DNA of 64,000 nucleotides from positions 65,521 to 129,520 of the forward strand of contig DASYFT010000002.1 of NCBI GenBank assembly GCA_036498265.1, in the 5' to 3' direction. The stretch comes from Palsa-744 sp036498265 (GTDB lineage Bacteria; Actinomycetota; Thermoleophilia; Solirubrobacterales; Solirubrobacteraceae). How positions within the stretch are numbered: the stretch's first letter is position 1; every line of letters begins with the position of its first letter. Of this stretch, positions 8,479 to 17,599 are shown piece by piece. The notes beneath the pieces were generated by a model. That model did no database searches. It was given only the letters and a program-made list of their open reading frames with translations, and was not told where the DNA came from. The position numbers and the translations under genes were made by a program.

Positions 8479-10506
8479 TCACGACTGCAGCAGGAAGTAG
8501 AAGCCGACGCCGGTCACGCCCAGCACGAGCAGCGCCACGTAGTAGCGCACGAAGCCGCTCTGGGCGGCGCGCACCGCCGCCGAGCCGACACGGACGAGGC
8601 CGGTCGTACCGCCCACCAGCGTGTCGTCGACGAACAGGCGCTCGAACGTGTCCCTCGCGAACCGCCCGGCCCAGGCGGCCGGGCGCACCACGATGAGGTC
8701 GATGAGCTCGTCGAAGTACCACTTGTGCACCAGCAGTTCGTACAGCGGTCGCACCCGCGCGCGGATGACCGCGGCGGTGCCCGGCCGCGCAACCCACACG
8801 CGATAGGCGATCGCGATCCCGGTGAGCCCCAGCACGGCGCCGAGGATCAGCCCGAGCACGAGCAGGCCGTTGCGGGTGTGCGTGGCATACAGCGAGGAGT
8901 CGCCGAAGCTCGGCCTGAGGAAGTCGTCGATCACGGAGTCCACCTGGGGGATCTGCAGCAGCCCGAGGCCGATCGAGCCGAGCGCCAGGATCGACATGGC
9001 GACGCGCATCGGCATCGCGCGCTCGGCGATCGGGTGGTTCGGACCGGGGAAGCCGACGTCGGTGTCCTCCGCCTCGCCGGTAGCGGGGTTCCTGGGTACG
9101 TCGGCGTGATGCTGATGGCCTTCCTCGAGCTCGCGCGCCTCCGGCACGGGATCTCCGTGGAAGGCGCGGAAGATCATCCGGAAGGTGTAGATCGCGGTCA
9201 GCAACGCCGCGAGGTAGCCGGCGACGTAGAGGGCCCAGTGCCAGCCGCCCCGCTCACCGGTCACCAGCAGGATCTCGTCCTTGGAGAAGAAGCCGGAGAA
9301 CGGAGGGATCCCGGCGAGCGCCAGCCCGCCGATCACGAAGCAGCCGTAGGTGAACGGCAGCGCCCGGCGAAAGCCGCCCATCCGGTCCAACGACTGCTCG
9401 CCCGCCATCGCCCCGATGACCGAGCCGGCCGCCATGAACAGGAGCGCCTTGAAGAACGCGTGGGTCATGAGGTGGAACAGGCCCGCCGCATAGGCGCCCA
9501 CCGAGACGCCCATGATCATGTAGCCGATCTGCGACATGGTCGAGTAGGCGATAACCCGCTTGATGTCGGACTGCACGAGCGCGATCGTCGCCGCGATCAC
9601 GAGCGTGACCGCGCCCACAACGGCGCCCACGTCCTGGGCCGCCGGCGCGCGCTCGAACAGCGGATGCATGCGCGCGATCAGGTAGACGCCTGCCGTCACC
9701 ATCGTGGCCGCGTGGATCAGCGCGCTGACCGGGGTCGGTCCCTCCATCGCGTCGGGGAGCCAGGTGTGCAGCGGGATCTGCGCGGACTTGGCGAACGCGC
9801 CCACCAGCAGCAGGACGCATCCGGCGACCAGGTCGCCGTTGTTCGGCGCGAAGCCGAACGCTCCGTGCGCCGTCGCCTGGAACGCCTTCTGGAATTCGAG
9901 CGTGCCGGTGTGCTTGAAGATGAAGTAGGTGCCGAGCACGAGCCCCACGTCGCCGACGACGTTGATCACGAAGGCCTTGATGCCCGCCCGCGTCGCGGTC
10001 GTGCGGCGGTACCAGAAGGAGATCAGCAGGTACGAGGCAGCGCCCACGAACGCCCAGCCGACGATCAGCAGCAGGAAGTTCCCGGCGAGCACCAGCAGCA
10101 GCATCGAGAAGACGAAGAAGTTCAGGTAGGAGAAGTAGCGCGAGAACCCGCGGTCGCCCTCCATGTAGGACACGGAGTAGAGGTGGATCAGCGTCGAGAC
10201 CCCGGTGACGATCAGGATCATGAACACGGACAGCGGGTCGACCAGGATCGAGACGCGCGCATCGATGCCGACGGTCACGGCGTAGTCCCACAGCGAGGAG
10301 GTCATCTGGCGGTGCTCCGGCACGTGGCTCTGGAGCGCCAGCAGAGCGCCGAGGGCCGACAGGAACGCCAGGAAGATCGCCCCGGTTGCCACCCACCCCG
10401 GCGCGCGCGGCGCCAGCGCCGGCAGCCACCGGAAGCCGAGCGCGGTCACGAGGGTTCCAGCCAGCGGGAACAGGAGCACCAGCCAGGCGTACGTCGTGGC
10501 GCTCAT
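8479..10506 (-). CDS. nuoL: NADH-quinone oxidoreductase subunit L
   Basis: Distal antiporter-like subunit of complex I, with the long lateral helix that spans the membrane arm. The 675-residue protein contains the signature LPDAMEGPTPVSALIHAAT, the N-terminal Proton_antipo_N region and a C-terminal extension that would form the horizontal helix. A His-rich cytoplasmic loop (HQHHADVPRN) sits at about residues 465-475. Its ATG shares one base with the nuoK TGA, indicating translational coupling. Confidence 0.96.
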   Translation of the reverse strand: MSATTYAWLVLLFPLAGTLVTALGFRWLPALAPRAPGWVATGAIFLAFLSALGALLALQSHVPEHRQMTSSLWDYAVTVGIDARVSILVDPLSVFMILIVTGVSTLIHLYSVSYMEGDRGFSRYFSYLNFFVFSMLLLVLAGNFLLLIVGWAFVGAASYLLISFWYRRTTATRAGIKAFVINVVGDVGLVLGTYFIFKHTGTLEFQKAFQATAHGAFGFAPNNGDLVAGCVLLLVGAFAKSAQIPLHTWLPDAMEGPTPVSALIHAATMVTAGVYLIARMHPLFERAPAAQDVGAVVGAVTLVIAATIALVQSDIKRVIAYSTMSQIGYMIMGVSVGAYAAGLFHLMTHAFFKALLFMAAGSVIGAMAGEQSLDRMGGFRRALPFTYGCFVIGGLALAGIPPFSGFFSKDEILLVTGERGGWHWALYVAGYLAALLTAIYTFRMIFRAFHGDPVPEARELEEGHQHHADVPRNPATGEAEDTDVGFPGPNHPIAERAMPMRVAMSILALGSIGLGLLQIPQVDSVIDDFLRPSFGDSSLYATHTRNGLLVLGLILGAVLGLTGIAIAYRVWVARPGTAAVIRARVRPLYELLVHKWYFDELIDLIVVRPAAWAGRFARDTFERLFVDDTLVGGTTGLVRVGSAAVRAAQSGFVRYYVALLVLGVTGVGFYFLLQS

Positions 10507-10805
10507 CAGCCCTGGAGCTCCCGGAGCTCATCGACGTCGATCGGCAGCCGGCGCCGGTAGATGGCGACGATCATCCCGAGGCCGATGCAGACCTCGCACG
10601 CCGCCACCGTCATCACCACGAGCGCGAGTATCTGGCCGTCGCCGTTGCCCCACATCCGGGCGAACGCGATCAGCGCGAGGTTGCCCCCGTTGAGCATCAG
10701 CTCCAGGCACAGCAGGACGACCAGCGGGTTGCGGCGGGTGATCACGCCGAGCACACCGAGCGCGAAGACGATCGCGGAGACCGCGAGGTACCAGGCGATG
10801 CTCAC
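10506..10805 (-). CDS. nuoK: NADH-quinone oxidoreductase subunit K
   Basis: Small (99 aa) membrane subunit of complex I with three transmembrane helices. The conserved membrane glutamates of the proton path are visible in LCLELMLNGGNL and in VAACEVCIGLG. Length matches the family. It lies between nuoJ and nuoL with a 4-bp overlap to nuoJ and a 1-bp overlap to nuoL. Confidence 0.96.
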   Translation of the reverse strand: MSIAWYLAVSAIVFALGVLGVITRRNPLVVLLCLELMLNGGNLALIAFARMWGNGDGQILALVVMTVAACEVCIGLGMIVAIYRRRLPIDVDELRELQG

Positions 10806-11446
10806 GGCCGGCGCCCCCCGACTCCCTCGGCCATCGTCCCGATGTCACGCCGCCCCAGGATCTCGACGGGGATCTCCGTCCCGCCGCCCTCCTCGTCCTC
10901 GAGGCCGCGGCGCCGGCGGGCGAGCAGGACGGCGCCGACGGCGGCGACGAGCAGCAGGAACGAGGCGATCTCGAAGGCCAGCAGGAAGCGGGTCAGAAGC
11001 AGTTTGCCGATGTAGGCGGGGGTGCCGTAGGTGCGCGGGCCAGGGCTGTAGCCCGCTCCCTCGCCGTCGATCGCCTCGAGGCCCGTGCCGAGCAGCGCGA
11101 TCAGGAGCTCGACCAGCAGGCCGCCCACGAGCACTGCGCCGCCGAGACGCAGGCCCGAGCCGATCGACGCCTGCCGGCCCGCGCCGTGCAACCGCTCTCC
11201 GATCGTGTCACCTTCGCCGCCGACGTAGGCGACGACGAACACGTAGAGCACCATCACAGCGCCGGCGTAGACGACGACCTGCACGGCTGCCACGAACTCC
11301 GAGCGCAGCAGCAGGAACAGGACCGCCAGCGACACCAGGTGGGCGACCAGCGCCAGCACGCTGTAGAACGGGTTGCGCAGGAGCACCACCCCCACCGCGC
11401 CCGTGATCGCGCCGATCGCGGCGAGGAAGAAGATGACTGCGCTCAC
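10802..11446 (-). CDS. nuoJ: NADH-quinone oxidoreductase subunit J
   Basis: Membrane subunit of complex I with five predicted helices (214 aa). The conserved helix-3 motif VVVYAGAVMVLYVFVV is present; in known complex I its pi-bulge couples quinone chemistry to proton movement. The GTG at 11446 forms a GTGA overlap with the nuoI stop. A longer in-frame extension inside nuoI is Arg/Ala-rich and is not NuoJ-like. The charged C-terminal tail is typical of actinobacterial NuoJ. Confidence 0.93.
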   Translation of the reverse strand: MSAVIFFLAAIGAITGAVGVVLLRNPFYSVLALVAHLVSLAVLFLLLRSEFVAAVQVVVYAGAVMVLYVFVVAYVGGEGDTIGERLHGAGRQASIGSGLRLGGAVLVGGLLVELLIALLGTGLEAIDGEGAGYSPGPRTYGTPAYIGKLLLTRFLLAFEIASFLLLVAAVGAVLLARRRRGLEDEEGGGTEIPVEILGRRDIGTMAEGVGGRRP

Positions 11447-12039
11447 TCGCCCTCGTTCCTCAGCGGCGCACGCTCGAGCGGCTCGGCGAGCAGCATCTCC
11501 TTGGTGAAGATCAGGTCCGAGCGGTCGTAGTCCGAGAGCTCGTAGTCGTGCCCCATCGTGATCGCGTCGAACGGGCATGCGATCTCGCAGTAGCCGCAGA
11601 AGATGCAGCGCGAGAGGTTGATCTCGTAGACGGCCGCGTAGCGCTCGCCCGGCGAGACCCTGTTCTCGGGGGTGTTCTCGGCGGCCACGACGCGGATGCA
11701 GTCCGCCGGGCAGGCGGCGGCGCAGAGCGAGCAGCCCACGCACTTCTCGAGGCCCGTGTCCTCGAAGCGGTGAAGCTTGTGGCGCCCGCGGAAGCGAGGG
11801 TAGACCGCCACCTTCTCCTCCGGGTACTGCACGGTCGAAGCGCCTTCGCGGATGCGCCCGAACGTCGTCTTCAGGCCGCGAGCCGTCTCGACGAAGGTCC
11901 GCCACGCGCTGCGTCGCGCGCCCGGGTCCGGCGAGCGTGCCACCTCGACGGTGTGCTCGTCGGGACTCCAGACGCTGACCGCGATGGTCGGTCCCGCACC
12001 CTCGGCCGCCTCGCCCGCCCTCGAGGGATCGTGCCCCAT
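11443..12039 (-). CDS. nuoI: NADH-quinone oxidoreductase subunit I, 2x[4Fe-4S]
   Basis: Peripheral ferredoxin-like subunit that passes electrons through clusters N6a and N6b towards NuoB. Both motifs are intact: CVGCSLCAAACP at about residues 99-110 and CIFCGYCEIACP at about 143-154. The 198-residue product has roughly 45 N-terminal residues of charged sequence before the conserved VETARGLKTTF membrane-contact helix. The ATG shares one base with the nuoH stop. Confidence 0.96.
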   Translation of the reverse strand: MGHDPSRAGEAAEGAGPTIAVSVWSPDEHTVEVARSPDPGARRSAWRTFVETARGLKTTFGRIREGASTVQYPEEKVAVYPRFRGRHKLHRFEDTGLEKCVGCSLCAAACPADCIRVVAAENTPENRVSPGERYAAVYEINLSRCIFCGYCEIACPFDAITMGHDYELSDYDRSDLIFTKEMLLAEPLERAPLRNEGE

Positions 12040-13064
12040 CAGCCCACCGCCACCACGACGATCGCCGTCACGAGCGCGTTGAGGGTCGCAAGCGGCAGCA
12101 GCACCTTCCAGCCGAAGCTCATCAGCTGGTCGTATCGGAGGCGCGGCAGCGTGGCCCGGACCCAGATGAACAGGAACGTCACCAGCGACATCTTCGCCAG
12201 CACCACGAACGGGTCAACCCAACCAGGCGGGTGCAGTCCGAAGGGCAGCAGCCAGCCGCCGAGGAACACGGTCGTGACGATCCCTGAGACGACGAGCACG
12301 TTGAGGTACTCGGCGAAGTAGTACGACGCGAAGCGGCCGCCCCCGAACTCCGTGTTGTAGCCGCCCACGAGCTCCGCGTCCGCCTCGGTCAGGTCGAACG
12401 GCGCCCGGTTGGTCTCGGCGAAGCCGGCGACGAGGAAGATCAGGAAGCCGGCGAGCTGCGGGATGAAGTACCACATCCCGGCCTGGGCGTGGACGATGCC
12501 GGTCAGCGACAGGGTCTGTGCGGTGATGATCACGCCCACGAGCGCAAGGCCCTGCGAGACCTCGTAGGAGATCAGCTGGGCGGCGCCCCGCATGGCTCCC
12601 AGGAACGAGTACTTCGAGCCGGATGCCCAGCCGCCGAGCATGATCCCGTAGAAGGCGATGGCGCCGAACGCGAACAGGTAGAGCGGCCCGATCGAGACGT
12701 CCACGCCGTAGAGGCCGACCTTGGTTCCGAAGATGTCCTGGGTGTCCCCGAACGGGATGATCGCGAATGCGGCCACGGCGGTGAGGATCGAGATGATCGG
12801 CGCGAGCGCGAACAGGAAGCCGATCGAGGTGGTCGGCCGGAACTGCTCCTTGGTGAGCAGCTTGAGGATGTCGGCGAGGGGCTGAAACGCTCCGTAGGGG
12901 CCCACCCGGTTCGGCCCGTAGCGGCCCTGGAAGCGGCCGAGAAGCTTGCGCTCGGCGATCAGCACGACGGGCACCAGCTGGAGGCCGACCGCGAAGATCA
13001 CGATCGACTTGAGGATCTGGATCCACCACGGCTCGTAGTAGCCGACGACGGCGAGCGGGCTCAT
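12039..13064 (-). CDS. nuoH: NADH-quinone oxidoreductase subunit H
   Basis: Membrane subunit at the quinone-binding junction of complex I. The 341-residue protein shows the diagnostic GRFQGRYGPNRVGPYGAFQP loop and the acidic ETNRAPFDLTEADAELVGGY loop. The start at 13064 gives an ATGA overlap with the nuoG stop. An open frame continues to 13235 but inside nuoG and without family character. About eight helices are apparent. Confidence 0.96.
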   Translation of the reverse strand: MSPLAVVGYYEPWWIQILKSIVIFAVGLQLVPVVLIAERKLLGRFQGRYGPNRVGPYGAFQPLADILKLLTKEQFRPTTSIGFLFALAPIISILTAVAAFAIIPFGDTQDIFGTKVGLYGVDVSIGPLYLFAFGAIAFYGIMLGGWASGSKYSFLGAMRGAAQLISYEVSQGLALVGVIITAQTLSLTGIVHAQAGMWYFIPQLAGFLIFLVAGFAETNRAPFDLTEADAELVGGYNTEFGGGRFASYYFAEYLNVLVVSGIVTTVFLGGWLLPFGLHPPGWVDPFVVLAKMSLVTFLFIWVRATLPRLRYDQLMSFGWKVLLPLATLNALVTAIVVVAVG

Positions 13065-15472
13065 CGAGGCAGGGCGTCCAGCCCCTGCTCGGGATCGACG
13101 AGCACCACCTCGAGCGCCGCGGGGGGCAGACCGGCCGCGGCGGCCCTCGCGAGCGGACGCTCGATTCGCAGCAGCTCCCTGTGCGGGAACAGGAACTCGA
13201 GCGACGGCGAGAACTCGACCTCCTGGGCGTCCCATACGGATCGGTGGCCCGCGAGGTCCTCGGCGTCCTGGGGCAGCGGCTGCAGCTGCTCTCGCGCAGG
13301 CGGGCCGTCGGGGAGGGGAAATGCGGATGCGGCGGGGCGCTCCTGCCAGCGCACGCCACGACCGCCGATCTCATCGAGCGTCAGCCCCGCGTAGAAGGGA
13401 ACCGCATCGAACAGCGCTTGCGAGACGGTCGTCCCGTCGTTCGCGTCCAGGTCGAGGTCCAGGCGCAGCGCCAGCTCGGCGAGGACCTCCCACCCGCCGC
13501 GCACGGCGCCTGGCCGTGCGATCGCCGGACGCAGGCGCTGCAGGCGGCCGTCCGGATGGACGACGGTGCCCTCCTTCTCGGCATAGGCCTCGGCTGGGAA
13601 GACCACGTCGGCGTGCTCGCGCACCGCCTCTGTGAGAAACGACGCGTGCGCCACCACCATGCTTGCCGCTCCAAGCGCACGCGCCCAGAGCTCGCGGTCG
13701 GGCAGGTCGCGGAGCGGATCGCAGTGCAGCAGGTACAGGGCGCCCAGCTGCCCGTCGGCAAGGCCGTCGGCGATCGATCGCGCGTCGCGAGGCAGACCCG
13801 GACCGCCCACCTCCGGGGCAGGCGCAAGGCCCGGTCCCACGCCGGGCAGCACGCCGGCCTCGCGCAAGCCGCGGCCGTTGCTGTGAGCCGGGACTTCCAG
13901 CAGGCCGGCGCCCTCCGTGTCGCGCATCTGCAGAGCGTCGGCGATGCCCAGGAGGGCCGCCGCGCCGGCGGCTCCATTGGGTGCGCTCGCGAACCGCTCA
14001 CCCCAGAGGATGACGATCTCACGGCCCCCCGTGGCGGCCTCCTCGCCGCCGGCCCCGCGCAGCAGGTCGGCGAGCGCCCTCACCTGCGCTGCGTGCGCGC
14101 CGGCGGCCTTCGCGTGGCTCTCGAGATCCGGCCCGTCCGACAGTGCTGCCTCCAGGGCCAGCGCGAGCGCCGGGCCCCCGCCCGGCGCATGCCGCACGGA
14201 CAGCGCGGCGGTGGCGTCGAGCGAGCTCGGCTGCGCCGAGGCGACCGCGAGCCGCAGGCCGTGGCGGCGAGCGCCCTTGCGCAGCCGCAGGTCGAAGATC
14301 GGCGCGTCGTTGACCGGGTCGGCGTCGAGCACGAGGACGGCGTGCGCGAACTCGAGGTCGGAGGTGCGTGCCTGGAGAGCGGGATCGCCGAGGGCCCGGT
14401 GCAGCTCGAGCGGCAACGGGCCGGCGCGGCGCGAGTCCACGTGCGGCGAGCCGAGGCCCTCCCGCACCAGCCGCGAGAGCAGGAGGCCTTCCTCGTTCGT
14501 GCTCTGACCGCCGGCGATCGCGCCGCTTCGGGCGCCTGCGCGGGCGAGCCCGGCCGCGGCCTCGGCCAGCGCGCGCTCCCAAGAGACGGGCCGCAGGAAC
14601 CCGCCGTCGCGCAGCAGCGGCTCGGTGATGCGCTCGTCGACGTGGAAGGACTGGTAGGCGAAGCGGCCCTTGTCGCAGAGCCAGCCGTCGTCGACCTCGC
14701 CGTTCTCGCGCGCGAGAACCCGCAGCGCGCGCTCGTCGCGCACGGTCAGGCTGACGTTGCACTGCGCAGGGCAGAAGGTGCACACCGACCCGGCATCCTC
14801 CACGTCCCAGGGACGTGCCCGGAAGCGATAGGGCCGCGAGGTCAGCGCGCCGACGGGACACAGCTCGACGATGTTGCCGCTGAAGGGGGCGACGTAGGGA
14901 TGTCCGTCGAACGTGGCGACGTAGGACTCGGCGCCGCGCTCGACAAGGACGAGCTGGTAGTCCTCGGCGATCTCCTGCGAGAAGCGCACGCACCGGTAGC
15001 AGAGGATGCATCGCTCGCGGTCGATCGCCACCAGCGGCGAGAGCTCGAGCGGCTTGACGAAGTGGCGCTTGGGCTCGATGTAGCGGGAGATCCCGCCGCC
15101 CCAGCCGAACGTGATGTCCTGGAGCGGGCACTCGCCGCCCTTGTCGCAGACGGGGCAGTCGAGCGGGTGGTTGATCAGCAGGAACTCCACGACCGACTGC
15201 TGCGCCGTCTTCACTCGCTCGGTTTGCGTGTAGACCACCATCCCGTCCTTGACCGGCGTCGAGCAGCCGGTCTGCAGCTTGGGGATCCCCTCGATCTCGA
15301 CGAGGCACATGCGGCAGGCCCCCACCGGCTGCCCCAGCTTGGGCTCGTAGCAGAACACCGGGATCTCGACGTCGCCGTGCTTGGCGGCGTCGACGAGCAT
15401 CGAGTTCTCGGGCGCGCGGACCTCGCGGCCGTCGATGCTGAAGGTGATCCACCGCGGTTGCGGACGCGGCAT
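13061..15472 (-). CDS. nuoG: NADH-quinone oxidoreductase subunit G (75-kDa subunit)
   Basis: Largest peripheral-arm subunit of complex I, carrying several Fe-S clusters. In order: an N-terminal [2Fe-2S] domain (CYEPKLGQPVGACRMC), the His-ligated [4Fe-4S] motif (HPLDCPVCDKGGECPL), a [4Fe-4S] motif (CILCYRC with CPVGAL), then CTFCPAQC with a distal Cys in GWLCDKG, which matches the N7 site retained in many bacteria but lost in mitochondria. A molybdopterin-oxidoreductase-like domain follows from about residue 280. The 803-residue length is normal. It ends inside the nuoH start and begins 2 bp after the nuoF stop. Confidence 0.96.
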   Translation of the reverse strand: MPRPQPRWITFSIDGREVRAPENSMLVDAAKHGDVEIPVFCYEPKLGQPVGACRMCLVEIEGIPKLQTGCSTPVKDGMVVYTQTERVKTAQQSVVEFLLINHPLDCPVCDKGGECPLQDITFGWGGGISRYIEPKRHFVKPLELSPLVAIDRERCILCYRCVRFSQEIAEDYQLVLVERGAESYVATFDGHPYVAPFSGNIVELCPVGALTSRPYRFRARPWDVEDAGSVCTFCPAQCNVSLTVRDERALRVLARENGEVDDGWLCDKGRFAYQSFHVDERITEPLLRDGGFLRPVSWERALAEAAAGLARAGARSGAIAGGQSTNEEGLLLSRLVREGLGSPHVDSRRAGPLPLELHRALGDPALQARTSDLEFAHAVLVLDADPVNDAPIFDLRLRKGARRHGLRLAVASAQPSSLDATAALSVRHAPGGGPALALALEAALSDGPDLESHAKAAGAHAAQVRALADLLRGAGGEEAATGGREIVILWGERFASAPNGAAGAAALLGIADALQMRDTEGAGLLEVPAHSNGRGLREAGVLPGVGPGLAPAPEVGGPGLPRDARSIADGLADGQLGALYLLHCDPLRDLPDRELWARALGAASMVVAHASFLTEAVREHADVVFPAEAYAEKEGTVVHPDGRLQRLRPAIARPGAVRGGWEVLAELALRLDLDLDANDGTTVSQALFDAVPFYAGLTLDEIGGRGVRWQERPAASAFPLPDGPPAREQLQPLPQDAEDLAGHRSVWDAQEVEFSPSLEFLFPHRELLRIERPLARAAAAGLPPAALEVVLVDPEQGLDALPR

Positions 15473-15474
15473 CG

Positions 15475-16887
15475 CTAGGCACCGCCTTTCTGCGTGCCCG
15501 GTGCCCCGGCGTGCTCCCCCGGGGCCTGCGCGCCGGCCCCCTGCGGGGCGAGACGGCCATCGTCCTCATGCGCACCCTGGGCGGCGAGCGCCGTCTCGGA
15601 GCCGGCGGCCGCGCCGAGCCCGCGGCTTGCCCGCGCCGCCTCTATGTGCGCTTCGAACTCGTCGCGGAACTTGGCGATCATGGACCCGATCGGCATCGCC
15701 ATCGCGTCACCGAGCACGCACAGGCAGTTGCCGATGATGTGCTCCTGCACCGATGCCATGATCTCCAGGTCCATCGGCGTGGCCTCGCCGGTCTCGATCC
15801 GCTCGAGCATCTTCACGGTCCAGTTGGTGCCCTCGCGGCAGGGGGTGCACTTGCCACAGGACTCGTGGCGGTAGAACTTGGCCACCTTCAGCGCAACGGC
15901 CAGGATCGGCGTGGAGTCGTCGATCACGATGATCGCGCCGGAGCCCAGCATCGAGCCCGCTTTGCCCATCGAGTCGAAGTCGTAGGGGACGTCGAGATCG
16001 TCGGCGGTGAGCACCGGCGCCGAGGAGCCTCCCGGGAACCAGCACTTCACCCGCCGTCCTTCCGGCGGCCCACCGGCGAGCCCGTAGATGATCTCGCGCG
16101 ACGGTATTCCCAGCTCGATCTCGTAGTTGCCAGGGCGCTGGACGTGCCCGGACACCGAGACGAGCTTCGTCCCCGTGGACCCGGGCGCGCCGAGCTTGGC
16201 GTACTGCTCGCCGCCCATCCGCACGATCGCCGGGACCGTGGCGAGCGTCTCCACGTTGTTGATCAGGGTGGGGCCCTGATACAGGCCCTGGTTGGCCGGG
16301 AAGGGGGGCTTCAGCCGCGGGTTGCCGCGCTTGCCTTCGAGCGAGTCGAGCAGCGCGGTCTCCTCGCCGCAGATGTAGGCGCCGGCGCCGCGGTGCACGA
16401 CCAGCGAGAGCGAGTGCCCCGAGCCGAGTATGTCCTCGCCGACGTAGCCGGCCGCCCGCGCTTCCGCCAGCGCGGCGTCGAGGATGTCGGCCTGGAGCTC
16501 GTACTCGCCGCGGATGTAGATGAAGCCGCGGTTGGCTCCGGCGGCGTAGGAGGCGATGACGATGCCCTCGAGCAGCATGTGCGGCGTCTTCTGCATCAAT
16601 TCGCGGTCCTTGAAGGTCCCCGGCTCGGACTCGTCGGCGTTGCACACGAGGTACTTGTCCATCGCGCCCTTCGGCAGGAAGGACGCCTTCTTGCCCATCG
16701 AGAAACCGGCACCTCCGCGGCCGCGAAGCCCTGATGCTTCGAGTTCCGCCAGCACCTCTTCGGCGCTCATCGCAAGCGCCTTTCGCAGCGACTCGTAGCC
16801 ACCGCGCCGCTCGTACACCGCGCGGGTGTGGAGGCCCGGCTCGTCGATGTCGGCGAACAGCAGCTTGGGTGTCGAGGTCGCCGCCAT
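15475..16887 (-). CDS. nuoF: NADH-quinone oxidoreductase subunit F (NADH/FMN)
   Basis: NADH-binding subunit with FMN and cluster N3. Seen: the glycine-rich GLRGRGGAGFSMGKK segment, the acidic CNADESEPGTFKDRE segment, the GAGAYICGEETAL motif and the cluster ligands in SCGKCTPCREG plus GNCLCVLGD. The start at 16887 (MAATSTP) is chosen because it falls just after the nuoE stop; upstream residues belong to nuoE. The 470-residue product has about 45 low-complexity residues at the C-terminus beyond the usual end. Confidence 0.95.
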   Translation of the reverse strand: MAATSTPKLLFADIDEPGLHTRAVYERRGGYESLRKALAMSAEEVLAELEASGLRGRGGAGFSMGKKASFLPKGAMDKYLVCNADESEPGTFKDRELMQKTPHMLLEGIVIASYAAGANRGFIYIRGEYELQADILDAALAEARAAGYVGEDILGSGHSLSLVVHRGAGAYICGEETALLDSLEGKRGNPRLKPPFPANQGLYQGPTLINNVETLATVPAIVRMGGEQYAKLGAPGSTGTKLVSVSGHVQRPGNYEIELGIPSREIIYGLAGGPPEGRRVKCWFPGGSSAPVLTADDLDVPYDFDSMGKAGSMLGSGAIIVIDDSTPILAVALKVAKFYRHESCGKCTPCREGTNWTVKMLERIETGEATPMDLEIMASVQEHIIGNCLCVLGDAMAMPIGSMIAKFRDEFEAHIEAARASRGLGAAAGSETALAAQGAHEDDGRLAPQGAGAQAPGEHAGAPGTQKGGA

Positions 16888-16888
16888 C

Positions 16889-17599
16889 TCAGCCGGCCGT
16901 CTGGTCGCCGGCGTTCGCACCCGGGTCTGCGACGGGACGCTTCGCGAGCTGCTTCTCCGCCAGCACGGGGCGGCCCGAGCGCGCGTCATCGAGCAGCCGC
17001 GGCACGTCCTCGGGGCCGAGCGGACCGACGTAGACGCCGTCGACGGAGGCCATCGGCGCGATGTCGCACGCGCCGAGGCACTCGAAAGCGCGGACGTTGA
17101 AGTCGGCGTCCCCGGCGGCGGCGTCGCGGACCGCCGTATAGAGCTCGTCGGCCCCCCGCATCGAGCAGGAGATGTTGGTGCACACGTAGACGCGGTGGCG
17201 CCCCGCCGGGGCTGTCTCGAGCATGTCGTAGAAGCTGGCCACCGACTCCAGGTAGGCGGGGGTCACGCGCATGACGCACGCCACCTGCTCGAGCGCCTGA
17301 GGCGAGCACCACCCGTGCAGTCGCTGCGCCGCCATGAGCGCGGGCAGCACGGCCGAGCGCCGCTCGGGATACCTCTCCATGTGCGCCTCGATCTCCTTCC
17401 GGAGCGCGGGCGGAACGTCGGTGTCGGCGGGGTCGGGGATCTCCGCCGGATCCTTCTCGAGGTCGACCGCCTCGTCCCAACCCGGCACCCGGGAGCCGTG
17501 CTCGAAGCGGGGCACCGGCCGCGAGCGGCCCGCCAGGGCGCTCCTGAGAACCGTGTCGAGCTGCTCCTCGAGCGCCTCGTCTCGTTCCCGCGCGCTCAC
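16889..17599 (-). CDS. nuoE: NADH-quinone oxidoreductase subunit E ([2Fe-2S] thioredoxin-like)
   Basis: The 24-kDa subunit of complex I, with a thioredoxin-like fold and cluster N1a. The four ligands are in CTNISCSMRG and CLGACDIAP. The helical N-terminal region (YPERRSAVLPALMAAQ) is conserved. The protein has 236 residues with acidic and basic extensions at both ends. The GTG start forms a GTGA overlap with the nuoD stop. Confidence 0.95.
   Translation of the reverse strand: MSARERDEALEEQLDTVLRSALAGRSRPVPRFEHGSRVPGWDEAVDLEKDPAEIPDPADTDVPPALRKEIEAHMERYPERRSAVLPALMAAQRLHGWCSPQALEQVACVMRVTPAYLESVASFYDMLETAPAGRHRVYVCTNISCSMRGADELYTAVRDAAAGDADFNVRAFECLGACDIAPMASVDGVYVGPLGPEDVPRLLDDARSGRPVLAEKQLAKRPVADPGANAGDQTAG

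Noticed and set aside
13181..15478. 765-codon plus-strand frame opposite nuoG, and similar long antisense frames at 6984-8696 and 8446-10560
   Set aside because: Long frames opposite genuine genes are expected in very GC-rich DNA. Their translations are Arg/Gln/Asp/His-rich without domains, and the minus strand encodes well-conserved complex I subunits.
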